A stretch of 64,000 nt of DNA from positions 3,679,688 to 3,743,687 of the forward strand of contig NC_054701.1 in the NCBI RefSeq assembly GCF_016097555.1, in the 5' to 3' direction. The stretch's first letter is position 1. Each line of letters opens with the position of its first letter. The position numbers were made by a program, and so were the translations under genes. Source of the stretch: Gigantopelta aegis. Lineage: Eukaryota; Mollusca; Gastropoda; Neomphalida; Peltospiridae. The notes under the pieces were generated by a model that did not search any database, had not been told where the DNA came from, and saw only the letters and a list, made by a program, of their open reading frames with translations. Positions 1 to 12,300 of the stretch are shown piece by piece.

Positions 1-1542
1 CAGTCATTGTATGAACACTGTTAGTCATTGTCTTAACACTGTCAGTACTTGTATTAACACTGTCAGTACTTGTATGAACACTGTCAGTACTTGTATTAAC
101 ACTGTCAGTACTTGTATTAACACTGTCATTAACACTGTCAGTCATTGTATGAACGCTGTTAGTCATTGTATTAACACTGTCAGTACTTGTATGAACACTG
201 TCAGTACTTGTATTAACACTGTCATTAACACTGTCAGTCACTGTATGAACACTGTCAGTCATTGTATTAACACTGTCAGTCATTGTATTAACACTGTCAG
301 TCATTGTCTTAACACTGTCAGTACTTGTATGAACACTGTCAGTACTTGTATGAACACTGTCAGTCATTGTATGAACACTGTCAGTCATTGTATTAACACT
401 GTCAGTCATTGTATGAACACTGTCAGTACTTGTATTAACACTGTCAGTACTTGTATTAACACTGTCAGTACTTGTATTAACACCGTCAGTCATTGTATGA
501 ACACTGTTAGTCATTGTCTTAACACTGTCAGTACTTGTATTAACACTGTCAGTACTTGTATGAACAAACACTGTTAGTACTTGTATTAACACTGTCAATC
601 ATTGTATGAACACTGTCAGTACTTGTATTAACACTGTCAATCATTGTATGAACACTGTCAGTACTTGTATTAACACTGTCAGTCATTGTATTAACACTGT
701 CAGTACTTGTATTAACACTGTCAGTACTTGTATTAACACCGTCAGTCATTGTATGAACACTGTTAGTCATTGTCTTAACACTGTCAGTACTTGTATGAAC
801 ACTGTCAGTCATTGTATTAATAGTGTCAGTACTTGTATGAACACTGTCAGTCATTGTATGAACACTGTCAGTCATTGTATGAACACTGTTAGTCATTGTA
901 TTAACACTGTCAGTCATTGTATTAACACCGTCAATCATTGTATGAACACTGTTAGTCATTGTCTTAACACTGTCAGTCATTGTATGAACGCTGTTAGTCA
1001 TTGTATTAACACTGTCAGTCATTGTATGAACACTGTTAGTCATTGTATTAACACTGTCAGTCATTGTATTAACACTGTTTGTCATTGTCTTAACACTGTC
1101 AGTACTTGTATGAACACTGTCAGTCATTGTATTAACACTGTCAGTCATTGTATTAACACTGTCAGTACTTGTATGAACACTGTCAGTACTTGTATTAACA
1201 CTGTCAGTACTTAATACAAGTACTGACAGTGTTAATACAAGTACTAACACTGTCAGTACTTGTATTAACACCGTCAGTCATTGTATGAACACTGTTAGTC
1301 ATTGTCTTAACACTGTCAGTACTTGTATGAACAAACAATACAACACTGTCAATCATTGTATTAACACTGTCAATCATTGTATGAACACTGTCAGTACTTG
1401 TATTAACACTGTCAGTACTTGTATTAACACTGTCAATCATTGTATGAACACTGTCAGTACTTGTATTAACACTGTCAATCATTGTATGAACACTGTTAGT
1501 ACTTGTATGAACACTGTCAGTCATTGTATGAACACTTGGTAG
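1..1542 (+). repeat. 21-bp minisatellite, about 70 copies
   Basis: The unit is about 21 bp and reads aacactgtcagtacttgta plus two bases, with a common variant using agtcattg in place of agtacttg. Because 21 is a multiple of three, both strands stay open for long stretches: plus reads NTVSTCI/NTVSHCM heptads and minus reads TDSVNTM heptads. There is no start context, splice signal or composition to support a protein, so I treat these frames as by-products. Shortened units (cacactgtcatt-type) occur near 120 and 220. A short block near 1211-1247 is inverted. The array is cut by the window start. Confidence 0.95.
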
Positions 1543-1879
1543 CACGCTGACCACTGGGAAAAGATAGCTGAATCTGTGAACACCCACAGTAATGACTGTA
1601 TGACGAGATACACAATAATTGTATTAACACTGTTAAGTGAGAAAAGAAATGGAAATTGCTAAATAAAATTAAAGTGCGGTTTGGGGTGGTGATGTGAATA
1701 AATGTTTAAAAACCCATTAAAATGTTGCAGTTTGATATTTTAAATTAACAGACATTTAAAAGGAGAGAGTTTTTGTTAAGTCTTTTATTGGATTATGTAT
1801 TGCCTTTTTTGTGTGCCTCAGTATATATTGAGCTTGCCTCCAGGTATTGCATTTTACATCATTCATTTTACATCTGTAG

Positions 1880-1948
1880 GAAATCTGTGAAATGGTTCGA
1901 GCTAAGAAGGCAGCTGTTGAAGCTGCAGCCAAGGAGAAGAAGTCTTGA
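1880..1948 (+). CDS. Putative last coding exon of an unidentified gene
   Basis: A pyrimidine-rich tract ends in a good acceptor (catctgtag) at 1871-1879. The next 66 bases read as 22 codons beginning EICEMVRAKK and ending in an Ala/Lys/Glu-rich helix (AAAKEKKS), then TGA at 1946-1948. The composition is typical of a charged C-terminal tail. I cannot assign a family. The upstream exons would lie left of the window or beyond the minisatellite. The 337 bases between the array and this exon show nothing else recognisable. A longer frame over the same bases (1773-2027) has no supporting features and is probably a shadow. Confidence 0.4.
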   Translation, partial: EICEMVRAKKAAVEAAAKEKKS

Positions 1949-4900
1949 CGTGACGAGCGATGTAGCCGGTTCAGATCTCACGCAAACTAAAACAAGTGTT
2001 CTGATATCGACCAGTCGACAACTCTGACCACTTGTAGAATACATACAGTGACCTAACAGGATAGGCTTACACTTGATTTCACTCAGGTTTTACAAGCAGG
2101 TTCTCAATATGTACAAACATGTTATCATGTTCCGATAACAAAACGTGTTCATTTTATTTTGTCAGTGTTCATTTTCTCAGCATACAAAAAACTGTTTCAT
2201 TTCATTAGTGGTTATAAAAGAAAAGTAGTAAAATGTGTTGGGAAGTTGTGTTTATTAAAATGTGTTGGGAAGTTGTGTTTATTAAAATCTTTATTACAAC
2301 TTTGAGCAGATTAAATTGAAGGAGATGTTTAATCTGATTTGCATTGTTTTTAGCAGTATGGGTGGGTTTGGTGGATTTTTGTTTCAGCTTTTGTATTGTA
2401 TCATTTTAAGTGATGCTATGGACTATGAAATCCAGTGTGAGATAGATGTGTATCATGTTTATACACTAACAATCGAAAGCATATCAATAGTTTTACAAAA
2501 TAATAAAAATGTGTTCCCAAGTGTAATCAACTGCTGAGATATGAACTATGGAATACACAATATTTACCATGAAATGTGAACATCACTTTTCACAAACAGC
2601 ACTAGGGTTAATGTGCAGTTTCACATACAAATGTTTTGGTATACTTTCTTTTGATCATAAGTATCTTTATAACAGGTAAATAGTTTTATATTTGGATGCA
2701 ATGTATGTTAGGGAAACAAAAATATTGGTCTCTGGTCAGACCAAAGTTCCAGAATTGATGTGAGGATGTGCTCCCCCCCTTTTTTTTTTTAATCATGGAA
2801 TGCACAGAAAAGGTGTGTATATTTAGGGTTTTTTTAATGTTGTCCTCATCTGCTTTGGTCCATCCTCAATGGCCATGGTGCCCTTCCTTTGCCTTAGTAC
2901 CCGAAATATTTTCCTTTACATTTTCCATATAGCCACGACACTTTTTATGACTTCGACTTTGGCCACAAATGTTTTTAAAACGGGCCATGCTACTAATTGA
3001 GAACAACAGGACCTGTTTTAGAGAGAAATTAAAGACGGATAATAGTCCAAGCATATCCTAGTTCATGCATGATGACATTTTGGCTCCAAATGAAGTTTTA
3101 TGTCATAGCAAGAAAAGGCCGGCAAAATCGACCTCGTACCATAAATTAAAAAAATTGACAGTCAGAATCGACGTGAACGCTGACCAGAAATGTATTTTGT
3201 TTGGCCTTACTGGTTTGCACAGATTTTCATATCACACCTGCTTACTGAGTTGCCCTGGTTACCAAATTCTTTTTTAAAAGTACATAATTCTAATTAATAT
3301 TGTTTTAGGTTTATTGTTGAATAATTAATATTTTGTTTAGTGCTTATATACCACCCTACTCCCATGCTTGATACATCATCACATTTCATAGGTTTCTGAT
3401 GAACCCCTGGGCACCCCCCCCCCCCCCCCCAAAACAAATACATTTTATCACAACTATATACTGAATGCAATGTTGAGAATATTTTGTTAGAATGAATAAA
3501 TGATCCATATTAATTATCTTTTCCGTGAAGTGTTATTCTTTGATGTCTAGATGCAGTTATTAGTCTAGAGAAATGTATTTACTTGCCATAAAGTGTCAGT
3601 TTGTTGACACGTATCCTGGTCTCTTTAACAATCTATTGCAGAATGCGACAAAGACTTGCGTGACATATCAAGACATTAACTATACATGGACGGCGAAAAC
3701 ATAATTTTATTGTTCATTTTGAAGTAGTAAGGAAGGGATGTAAGACTGCAGTTGTAATGATTTTGACAGCTCAGATTTGTTTTAAACAATTCACTTGCTT
3801 AGCATGTATTTTGCTATCATACAAAAAAGGGAAATCTTTTTTTTTTTTGCCGAGCAGAAATTAATATGGGAGAGATGGCTACACATTGAAGACCATGTAA
3901 TGCAGAGTAATCATAATTAAAAACTTTACAATGTTTATAGTGAACTGGTCATATTGCATTTGTTTCTCAATGAAAGTCCACCTCCTATCAGTTCCCATTT
4001 GTTTCTCAATGAAAGTCCACCTCCTATCCGTTCCCATTTTAGTTTAATCTGTGGAGAATTGTGGTTCAGGGCCTCAATCCATGAAGCAATCTTAGCGCTA
4101 AGATCTCTTCGTGGAACACGGCCCTGGTCCTCAAATATGTAGCAATATCAAATTAATACACAAGAAAATATTTCATGTATAGCTTCCACTCTGTGATATG
4201 AATGTTGTTTGCATTTTCACCAAGATATTAAAAATGTAATAATGAAGACATTTGTACTGCAAATAAATATTTTTCAGTTAATGTCGTTCTCATTGTACTC
4301 TTTAAGTAGTTCATTTTTGATGGTCTATTTTACACGAGGTTTGAATTTACAAAGCCTGTTATCTAAAATGCGTTTTAGGTAATGACATTGCATTTGCGTA
4401 ATGACGTCGTTTTCCGGGGTTTATCAAAGGATAACATTCAGTTTTTTAGTGACGTCCAATCAGAATAAATTGTATAATGGCGGAAAGTTAGTAATTATGT
4501 TTAAACACCTGTTCAGTAATTAATATTTTGTAATGCTGAACAGCCTTTCTTTGATAGGGTTTCATTTTTATATGCATAGCCAGAATTTTATATTGGAGGG
4601 TTTAACATTCACACTATTTATGGTGGATCGTATCATGGGGAGAAAAACAAACAAAAGTACCAGTGAGGTACATTATACACCTGTTAAAAGTAGTGGTGAC
4701 ACCGTCATCCCAAGTTCTTGCATGCAAGGTTTGAGGATCCCATAAGAATTGATATGGAAGATATGGCCCAGACAAGGATTTTCTTCAATGTGAACTGGAC
4801 CCCATGCAGTCAGAATTGGTTTATTAACGGTAAAATATTGGACCTATTAATCCTCACTGTGAACGCCATTTCTCATTCTTAGGTTTACATGGTTTAACAA
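1949..4900 (+). other. 3' UTR/intergenic stretch without recognisable genes
   Basis: AT-rich, non-coding. If the exon at 1880-1948 is real, its 3' UTR begins here. It contains a 27-bp perfect tandem duplication at about 2228-2281, a poly-T run near 2780, a poly-C run at about 3415-3430 and a 39-bp tandem duplication at 3957-4034. I see no supported exon on either strand. Confidence 0.6.
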
Positions 4901-5260
4901 GAAGTTTGTTTTGTTTAATGACACCACTGGAGCTATTGGGGGGGGGGGGAGAAGAAAAAAAAAGGTTTTATTTAACGATGCACTCAACACATTTTATTTA
5001 CGGTTATATGGCATCAAACACACAGAAACCCACCGTCGCCACTTCAATTAGCAGCAAGGGATCTTTTATATGCACCATCCCAGACAGGGTTGTATATACC
5101 ACGCTGGAGCTATTGGATAACATTTGTTAATTCCGAAACGCCATCAGAGGAAACCCGTTACATTTTTTCTAAAGCAGCAAGGGATCTTTTACTTGCACCA
5201 TCCCAGTCTTTGATATACCAGTCGTGGTGCACTGGCTGGAAAGAGAGACAATACAGGCTT
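4901..5260 (-). mobile_element. tRNA-derived SINE (outer copy), interrupted by a second SINE
   Basis: The sequence is the reverse complement of the SINE seen again at 34349-34575 and 40735-40895: a tail of the form gtttaatgacaccactgg, then cagaggaaacccg, agcagcaagggatctttta and a body with ccagtcgtggtgcactggct. The tail and body are separated by another SINE (4940-5103). The 13 bases ctggagctattgg occur both at 4927-4939 and 5104-5116, as expected for the target-site duplication of that later insertion. Confidence 0.75.
4940..5103 (-). mobile_element. 5'-truncated SINE inserted in another SINE
   Basis: It contains the family's tail (gttttatttaacgatgcact, cacattttatttacggttat) and stops within the body after gcaccatcccagacagggt, so the tRNA-like head is absent. 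It is preceded by a G-run and an A-rich stretch and flanked by 13-bp direct repeats. The orientation is minus, as for the copies at 10458-10846 and 33050-33384. Confidence 0.75.
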
Positions 5261-5303
5261 CGACTAAAGTTATCCAGGCACATCTTCTCCACAAGAGGTG
5301 TGC

Positions 5304-6213
5304 CACAGATTTGAGCATGGTTCAGGAGAACTGCAGCAAGCTACTAACCTCTTGTATAGTTAATTCTATACTGTCGGTGTGGGTTTAACATTAGGCTAAT
5401 AGCTTTGTTTCTGTTGTTAAAAATTACGCTGATGAACAAAACTAAAATATTAGGCACTATGGCCTCCTGTTTTAATACAACAACTAATGGTTTCCGTACT
5501 TTGTTTTAATGCAACTTTCATCCAACAACAGAGAACAACATGTTTACAAATCACGTGCATGGAACCGAAGGCTGTGACTATTGAAGATGATGGTATATAG
5601 TGGTATACAGGATATAAATACTGATATGTCGTAACAGTGTAGGAATACATACATGTGGCACTAAATTCATGAAGTAAAATATACCTGGAAGGGTACAAAA
5701 ATTTGTTTGGTTTTAATAAGACCACCATTGGCAACACCGTTCAGTTGTCACCCAACCCATTATATTGGGAGTCTTCGTTTGTATTGTTAAATTACATTTA
5801 AAAATATATTTGACTTAAATCCATAAAAAAAAAGTCGTTTTCATGAGTTAACAAGTTGCAGCATTTTTGATTGACCGTAAGCTGAAGGTTTTTAAGACAA
5901 TGTACATTGAACGGGGTTCAACAGTGCTGGTTAACACACTGATACCAGTTAGTAAGTAATACATTCTTTATTCACACACTGGGACAAAACGAACAATACT
6001 CGGATACGAAACCAGTACCTACCAAGCTTGAGCCTCGTGGCTTAACAACTGTACAACAGAGGCAGGTCTCCAATCATGCAAGTTACTATGAATCTGAGAC
6101 ATTCATGTTACAAAAAGAAATTTTTAATTTACAATACCGAACGTTCTTTTATCAATAGATATATTAGTGCGAGAGACTTTTCTATTGTTCATCACAAACA
6201 GATTCCAAAAAAT
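5304..6213. other. No gene seen
   Basis: AT-rich single-copy-looking sequence. Short frames occur on both strands but lack splice signals, family motifs or coding composition. Confidence 0.5.
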
Positions 6214-6250
6214 ATATATATATATATACATATACATATACACACACACG

Positions 6251-6297
<47 letters not shown>

Positions 6298-6327
6298 ATA
6301 TATATGTATATATATATGTATATATAT
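6214..6327. repeat. (TA)n/(CA)n microsatellite
   Basis: Alternating tatata and cacaca tracts, with tatg interruptions to the right. The overlapping frames translate to Tyr/Ile/His strings and are simple-sequence artefacts. Confidence 0.95.
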
Positions 6328-8409
6328 AAATATTACTGTATACTTTCTGTTAAAGGATATTTGGCAAAACAGATTATTTTGGGACCAGATTATATATTAT
6401 CAACATTTTTAAATTACAAAAACATTGTGACAAAAAAACCTTTTCTAACATACAAAATAAAACCCACGTTTCACAAATATGTTTGTGGTTATGGAGTTCG
6501 ACATTAATCCATTACAATATTAACCATCTTGGGCATCATTTACGGACATCCATTTAGTTCCACTTACTAACAGTTTATTACACAATACGTTCACTGGCAT
6601 ATTCCCCCAACATCATGGAAGCATTTACCATTACATAAGAACTTACCTTTCTTTAACACCCAATAGCCGATATATATTTTGTTTTAGGATGTCATTATAT
6701 ATCAGTTCATTGGTAACACAATTACAAAGGAAACATCTTATTACCTGCTTTAAACAGGAATACTGAAAAATAGCAAAGGGAAAAAAAAACAAATACCTCC
6801 AGTCATATTTATCACCATTGGTATTCATTTTACTAAATATTTTTTTCAGCTCAATTAATAAATACCATTCTTCTTACTTGAAGATGAATTTTAACAAATG
6901 ACTGCCTTCTGCAAAGATACGGTTTTGATTATGGATAAAGGTTTTGTCATTCAGATTTAACACTGTCATTAAATCATGCTTGCACATTAAAAAAAAGATA
7001 ACTAAGGATTCAATCATTCTGTTACAAAGTTAGGAATAACTGATTCTAATAAAACATTTATGTACAAAATAGAATTGATTTTTTTGTGCGAGTTGAGACA
7101 GAAACAGTCATAAAGTCTACATTAACATTGAATCACTAATTCGTTATTAACAAGCAGAATCTTAAATGTAATAAATTATGAAAAAAAGACACACCAGGGC
7201 ATAAGATGATTAGACAAATGGCCCGACGAGTTAACAAAGTAACAGGACAACAAGCTTAAATAAATATCTTATATCTAATGATCTACAAACAAAACAATTG
7301 TACTCCAAAACAATTCAACACGACCATTTCACGAGTACGCACAACGATGTGGATGAAAATAATAAATTAATACTGAATATGTTCAATTTGCAACATGGCT
7401 GTAGTTCTCTCTGTGTATATACAGGATAGCACCTAGAGCTCGCCGACTAGATCACCACAAACACTTATCACACTCAGAAAACAAAAAGCATTTCAACACA
7501 GTTAGACACTGGTTTCAACACGGTCACACAAATGAATACAATTCTCCTCAGTAGTATCCCACCAGAGCAAACACCAAAATTATGAATGGAAGTACTTAAT
7601 GAAAACTAGACCATCGTTAACTAGACCTGTCCTAATCTTGTCCGTTTGTGGCCTTTCCCACTGGAGACGCGCTAGCCTTGAGCCATTGCCGATGTGTCTT
7701 GAATGGCTCGAGACATCCCCCAAACAGGGCTTCTAGATTATGGTAGCCCCACTTCCATGGCTAGTGATATTCAATGTTGGGCTAGTGAAAAACTACTACT
7801 GCCATGCCTGATGGCTAGTGAATTATTTTGTGTCAAATGCTGCAGTCTATTTTGTAAATATGAACATCCTGCCCCTACCCCAATCGTCCAATGTTAATGT
7901 TTTTCAGCTCTATCTCCCTCTTTAGGTGACATATCCAATTATTACTATTATTTAATAAAATTGTATTAACTTAAAGTAAAGTAGGGCTTATCAATTTTTA
8001 ATCGTGGCTAGTAAATTTGTAAAAGCATTGATCCCATGGCTAGTGGATTTTATCAAAATACTAAAAGCCCTGCCCAAAATCATTGTGAATGTGTCTCTGT
8101 CTCTTGCTGCGAGTCTCCTCGGTGTGCAGTTTGTTTAACATATTGATCAGAGACTGCCTAGTGGATTCGTACAAATCTACCTCCAAACACAAATCATGAC
8201 AATAAAATATCTTAAATTTGATTTGCCTCTGGTGTTTCACCTCACACCAACAGATTTCAATAATTTATGACAAGAATGGCAGTAAATAAAAACATGCTGC
8301 CTAACACAAGTGCTTCACATGAGTATTCAAATTGATGAGTATTCAAACTAAGGAATACTTGAGTTTAAAATGTCTTCGGCAAATATAGATTCCCTCAAAC
8401 ACAAAACAT
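6328..8409. other. Downstream flank of SFMBT, possible 3' UTR, no other gene seen
   Basis: This lies downstream of the minus-strand SFMBT stop codon (9225-9227). I could not fix the polyadenylation site; minus-strand AATAAA hexamers (TTTATT on plus) are frequent. A decayed copy of the short repeat that reads cacccaatagccgatgtatt elsewhere lies at about 6655-6710. Nothing coding is supported. Confidence 0.5.
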
Positions 8410-9140
8410 TGGTCAAAATGTGTTTTAGTGTGATTATTGGACAAAATGTGTTCGAGTGCGATTATTGGACAAAATGTGTCTTAGTGCGATTATTGGACAA
8501 AATGTGTCTTAGTGTCATTACTGGACAAAATGTGTTTTAGTGTCATTACGGGACAAAATGTGTTTTAGAGTCATTACTGGACAAAATGTGTTTTAGTGCG
8601 ATTACTGGACAAAATGTATCTTAGTGTGATTACTGGACAAAATGTGTTTTAGTGCGATTACTGGACAAAATGTGTTTTAGAGTCATTACTGGACAAAATG
8701 TGTTTTAGTGCGATTACTGGACAAAATGTGTTTTAGTGCGATTACCGGACAAAATGTTTTTTTATTATATTACCAAAAAGGTTTTGATTATATTATTGGC
8801 CAAAATTTAGTTTTGGTGATATTATTGGTCCAAATGTTTTGATGATATTATTGGCCAAAACAATGATTATTGGTGACATTATTGACCAAAATGTTTTGAC
8901 AATATTATTGGCCAGAATGTGTTGGCGATATTATTAGCCTAATATATTTGGACGACATTATTGGCCATAATGTTTTGGTTACATTATTGGCCATAATGTG
9001 TGTTGGTGACATTATTGGCCAGACTGTGTTTTGGCGACATTATTGGCCATAATGTATTTGGATGACATTATTGGCCATAATGTATTTGGATGACATTATT
9101 GGCCATAATGTATTTTGGTGACATTATTGGCCTGACAGTT
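8410..9140. repeat. 26-28-bp minisatellite next to the SFMBT stop codon
   Basis: Two related halves. From about 8410 to 8755 the unit is about 28 bp (ggacaaaatgtgttttagtg plus cgattact). From about 8756 to 9140 it drifts to units built on gacattattggcc plus ataatgtatttgg. It ends about 85 bases from the stop codon of the last SFMBT exon, so it probably lies in the 3' UTR of that transcript or just beyond. Confidence 0.9.
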
Positions 9141-9224
9141 TTGGTGTTTGCCCCAGCTGGTTGACAAATACAGTAACACGACTACCATGATGAACACATG
9201 ACATGTACAACACATTCTTTCAAA

Positions 9225-9365
9225 TCATTTGGCGTAGGTTTCGTAGAAAGCAATTTTGACTCGTTCGATGTGATGACACAGTTTAATAGCTGGTCCCAGC
9301 TTCAAGTCGAGATGTTCTTGAACTGTGGGTAAGGTGAGTAGAAGCAACGCCTGTCCGTCTATTTC
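9225..9365 (-). CDS. SFMBT: SFMBT last exon: C-terminal half of SAM domain
   Basis: The acceptor is tattcacag, followed by 46 codons and TGA at 9225-9227. The translation starts [19 protein letters not shown] and continues with [17 protein letters not shown], the helix 3-5 signature of Polycomb-type SAM domains, ending FYETYAK. It enters at phase 0, matching the donor of the exon at 13222-13401. The exon has no ATG start of its own; splice context and homology identify it. Confidence 0.97.
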   Translation of the reverse strand, partial: EIDGQALLLLTLPTVQEHLDLKLGPAIKLCHHIERVKIAFYETYAK

Positions 9366-12300
9366 CTGTGAATACAACATGAACAGTTATAAATATCCAC
9401 AGCATAAACAGTGCAATAGTAAGAATAAAGTAAAACAAAACAATCAAATAGAAGAACAGAATATAAAATGTTTTTTTAGGTTGGGTTTTGTATTGTTTAT
9501 AAACATGAATATCTCATTGATCAATCAATGAAATTGTTTTATTAAAGTCACATAATCACATGTATCCGTCAATAAAGAGATATCATCCAGCCATAGCAGG
9601 CTTATTAATAGAAGTGTGTAGTAACAATCTTGTTAATGTGTTGTAAATATAACACTCTTATGTACTAAAGGCTGTAAATATGTTTATAAACATGAATATC
9701 TCATTGATCAATCAATGAAATTGTTTTATTAAAGTGTCACATAATCACATGTATCCCTCAATAAAGAGATATCATCCAGCCATAGCAGGCTTATTAATTG
9801 AAGTGTGTAGTAACAATCCTGTTAATGTGTTGTAAATATAACACTCTTATGTACTAAAGGCTGTAAATATGTTTATAAACATGAATATCTCATTGATCAA
9901 TCAATGAAATTGTTTTATTAAAGTCACATAATCACATGTATCCGTCAATAAAGAGATATCATCCAGCCATAGCAGGCTTATTAATAGAAGTGTGTAGTAA
10001 CAATCTTGTTAATGTGTTGTAAATATAACACTCTTATGTACTAAAGGCTGTAAATATGTTTATAAACATGAATATCTCATTGATCAATCAATGAAATTGT
10101 TTTATTAAAGTGTCACATAATCACATGTATCCCTCAATAAAGAGATATCATCCAGCCATAGCAGGCTTATTAATTGAAGTGTGTAGTAACAATCCTGTTA
10201 ATGTGTTGTAAATATAACACTCTTATGTACTAAAGGCTGTAAATATATTTATAATTATTTTAAAAAGGTAATACTATATTAAAGGTTGTAAACGTGTTGT
10301 CTATTTTTTTTTAAAGTAAGACTACAACAGATGACTGTTATATATTAAAGGCTGTAAAAGTGTTGTCTATTTAAAAAAAAGTAAGACTATAACAGATGAC
10401 TTATACATTAAAGTTTGTAAAAGTGTTGTTTATTTTTAAAAAGTTAGACTATAACAGAAAAAGAAAGAAATGTTTTATTTAACGACGCACTAAACATATT
10501 TTATTTACGGTTATATGGCGTCAGACATATGGTTAAGGACCACACAGATTTTGAGAGGAAACCCGCTGTCGCCACTACATGAGCTACTCTTTCCGATTAG
10601 CAGCAAGGGATCTTTTATTTGCGCTTCCCACAGGCAGGATAGCACAAACCATGGCCTTTGTTGAACCAATTATGGATCACTGGTTGGTGCAAGTGGTTTA
10701 CACCTACCCATTGAGCCTTGCTGAGCACTCCCTCACTGTTTGGAGTCGGTATCTGGATTAAAAATCCCATGCCTCGACTGGGATCTGAACCCAGTACCTA
10801 CCAACCTGTAGACCGATGGCCTAACCACGAAGCCACCAAGGCCGGTGACTATAACAGATGACTTATATATTAAAGTTTGTAAATGTGTTGTCTATTTAAA
10901 AAAAAGTAAGACTATAACAGATGACTTATATACACTAGTGGAAAAAAGTAACTGTGTATGGTTATCATGTTGATAAAAACATAATTTCAAGACATAAAAC
11001 GATAAAATGATCATATAGCATTATTTATTAGGCAATTAAGCAAAACGTCAATTCATTTAAAATGTCACAGCATCCGTCATTTCATCGGTATTGGGGATGA
11101 AAGACATGGGGGGTAAAAAAACAGTTCACAAAGTTAATAGCGCGTACGGCAACCGTTTGCGTCGATGCAGGCCTGGCACCGTCGCCTCATAGAGCCTACC
11201 AAATTGTTGAAGAATGCCTGGGGAATGCCGTTCCAGATCTGTACTAACGTCTGACCAAGCGCTCTCAACGTCAGCGGCTGGTTAGGCAGTGCACGTACAC
11301 GACGTTGCATCTCATCCCAGACGTGCTCGATTGGTGCAAGATCGGGTGAGACCGCAGGCCACTGCAACACATCGATGTTCTGCTGTGCTAGAAAATCCAT
11401 TACCATCCGGGCGATGTGAGGTCTAGCATTGTCATGCTGAAGCGTGATGTGACGTTGCTGTCCTTGCACAAATGGGATGACGTGAGCCTGAATAATGTCG
11501 TCACGGTAGCGTACAGCGTTCAAATTGCCATCGATGACCACAAGAGGTGTTCGTCCAGTTGACGTGATGCCACCCCAAACCATGACACTGCCTCCGCCAA
11601 ATGCACGTCGCTCCACAACACAGGCGTCACTAAAACGTTCTCCAACACGACGATACACTCTTGAACGGCCGTCACTGCTGTCCAAGTGAAACCTGGACTC
11701 GTCCGTAAACAGTATACCCGCCCAGTCACGGCGATTAAAGTGCAAGTGTCTTCTACACCAAGCCAAACGTGCTACACGATGACGTCTTAGCAAAACTGAA
11801 CGGACAGCCGGGCGTCGCGGACGGATACCATGTTCACGTAATCGATTCCGTACAGTTCTGGGATTAATGGCACGCAATCCAGGAATGGTCCGCGCTGTCA
11901 GACTTGCCGTTTGGAATCGATTCCTGAGGTGCACGAGTCTGATGTGGTTGTCCTGCTGTCGTGACGTCACGCGTGGACGGCCTGCACGTTGTTGGTCTCT
12001 GACATTACCAACATGTTGATAACGTCTCCACAAAGCCTGAATACTGTTTATGTGTACACCAAATTTTCGTTTAGCCTGGGCATTGCTCTGCTACAATTTT
12101 CAACAGAAATAACCTGCTTTTCTGTACCCCCGGTTGGCATGCAATGACCCGACAGTTGAAAAGTCGACAAAAACTTGAAAAGTAACATGTTGGGAGAAAA
12201 AAATGGGAAAAACATGTTCATGTCCCAGAAGCAAAACTGCACGTGCAAATACGGCATTGACCCAGCTATTGTGTGGCGGTGGGTTCACTGGTAACATGTA

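Noticed and set aside
11-1587. Long frames on both strands in the 21-bp array as secreted repeat proteins
   Set aside because: The frames are open only because the unit is 21 bp without stops; there is no signal sequence, splice site or non-repeat domain.
6076-6507. Frames with Tyr/Ile/His strings
   Set aside because: Translation of a TA/CA microsatellite.
10780-10846. tRNA gene on the minus strand
   Set aside because: A- and B-box-like sequences are present, but they form the head of a SINE with a target-site duplication; no cloverleaf was supported.
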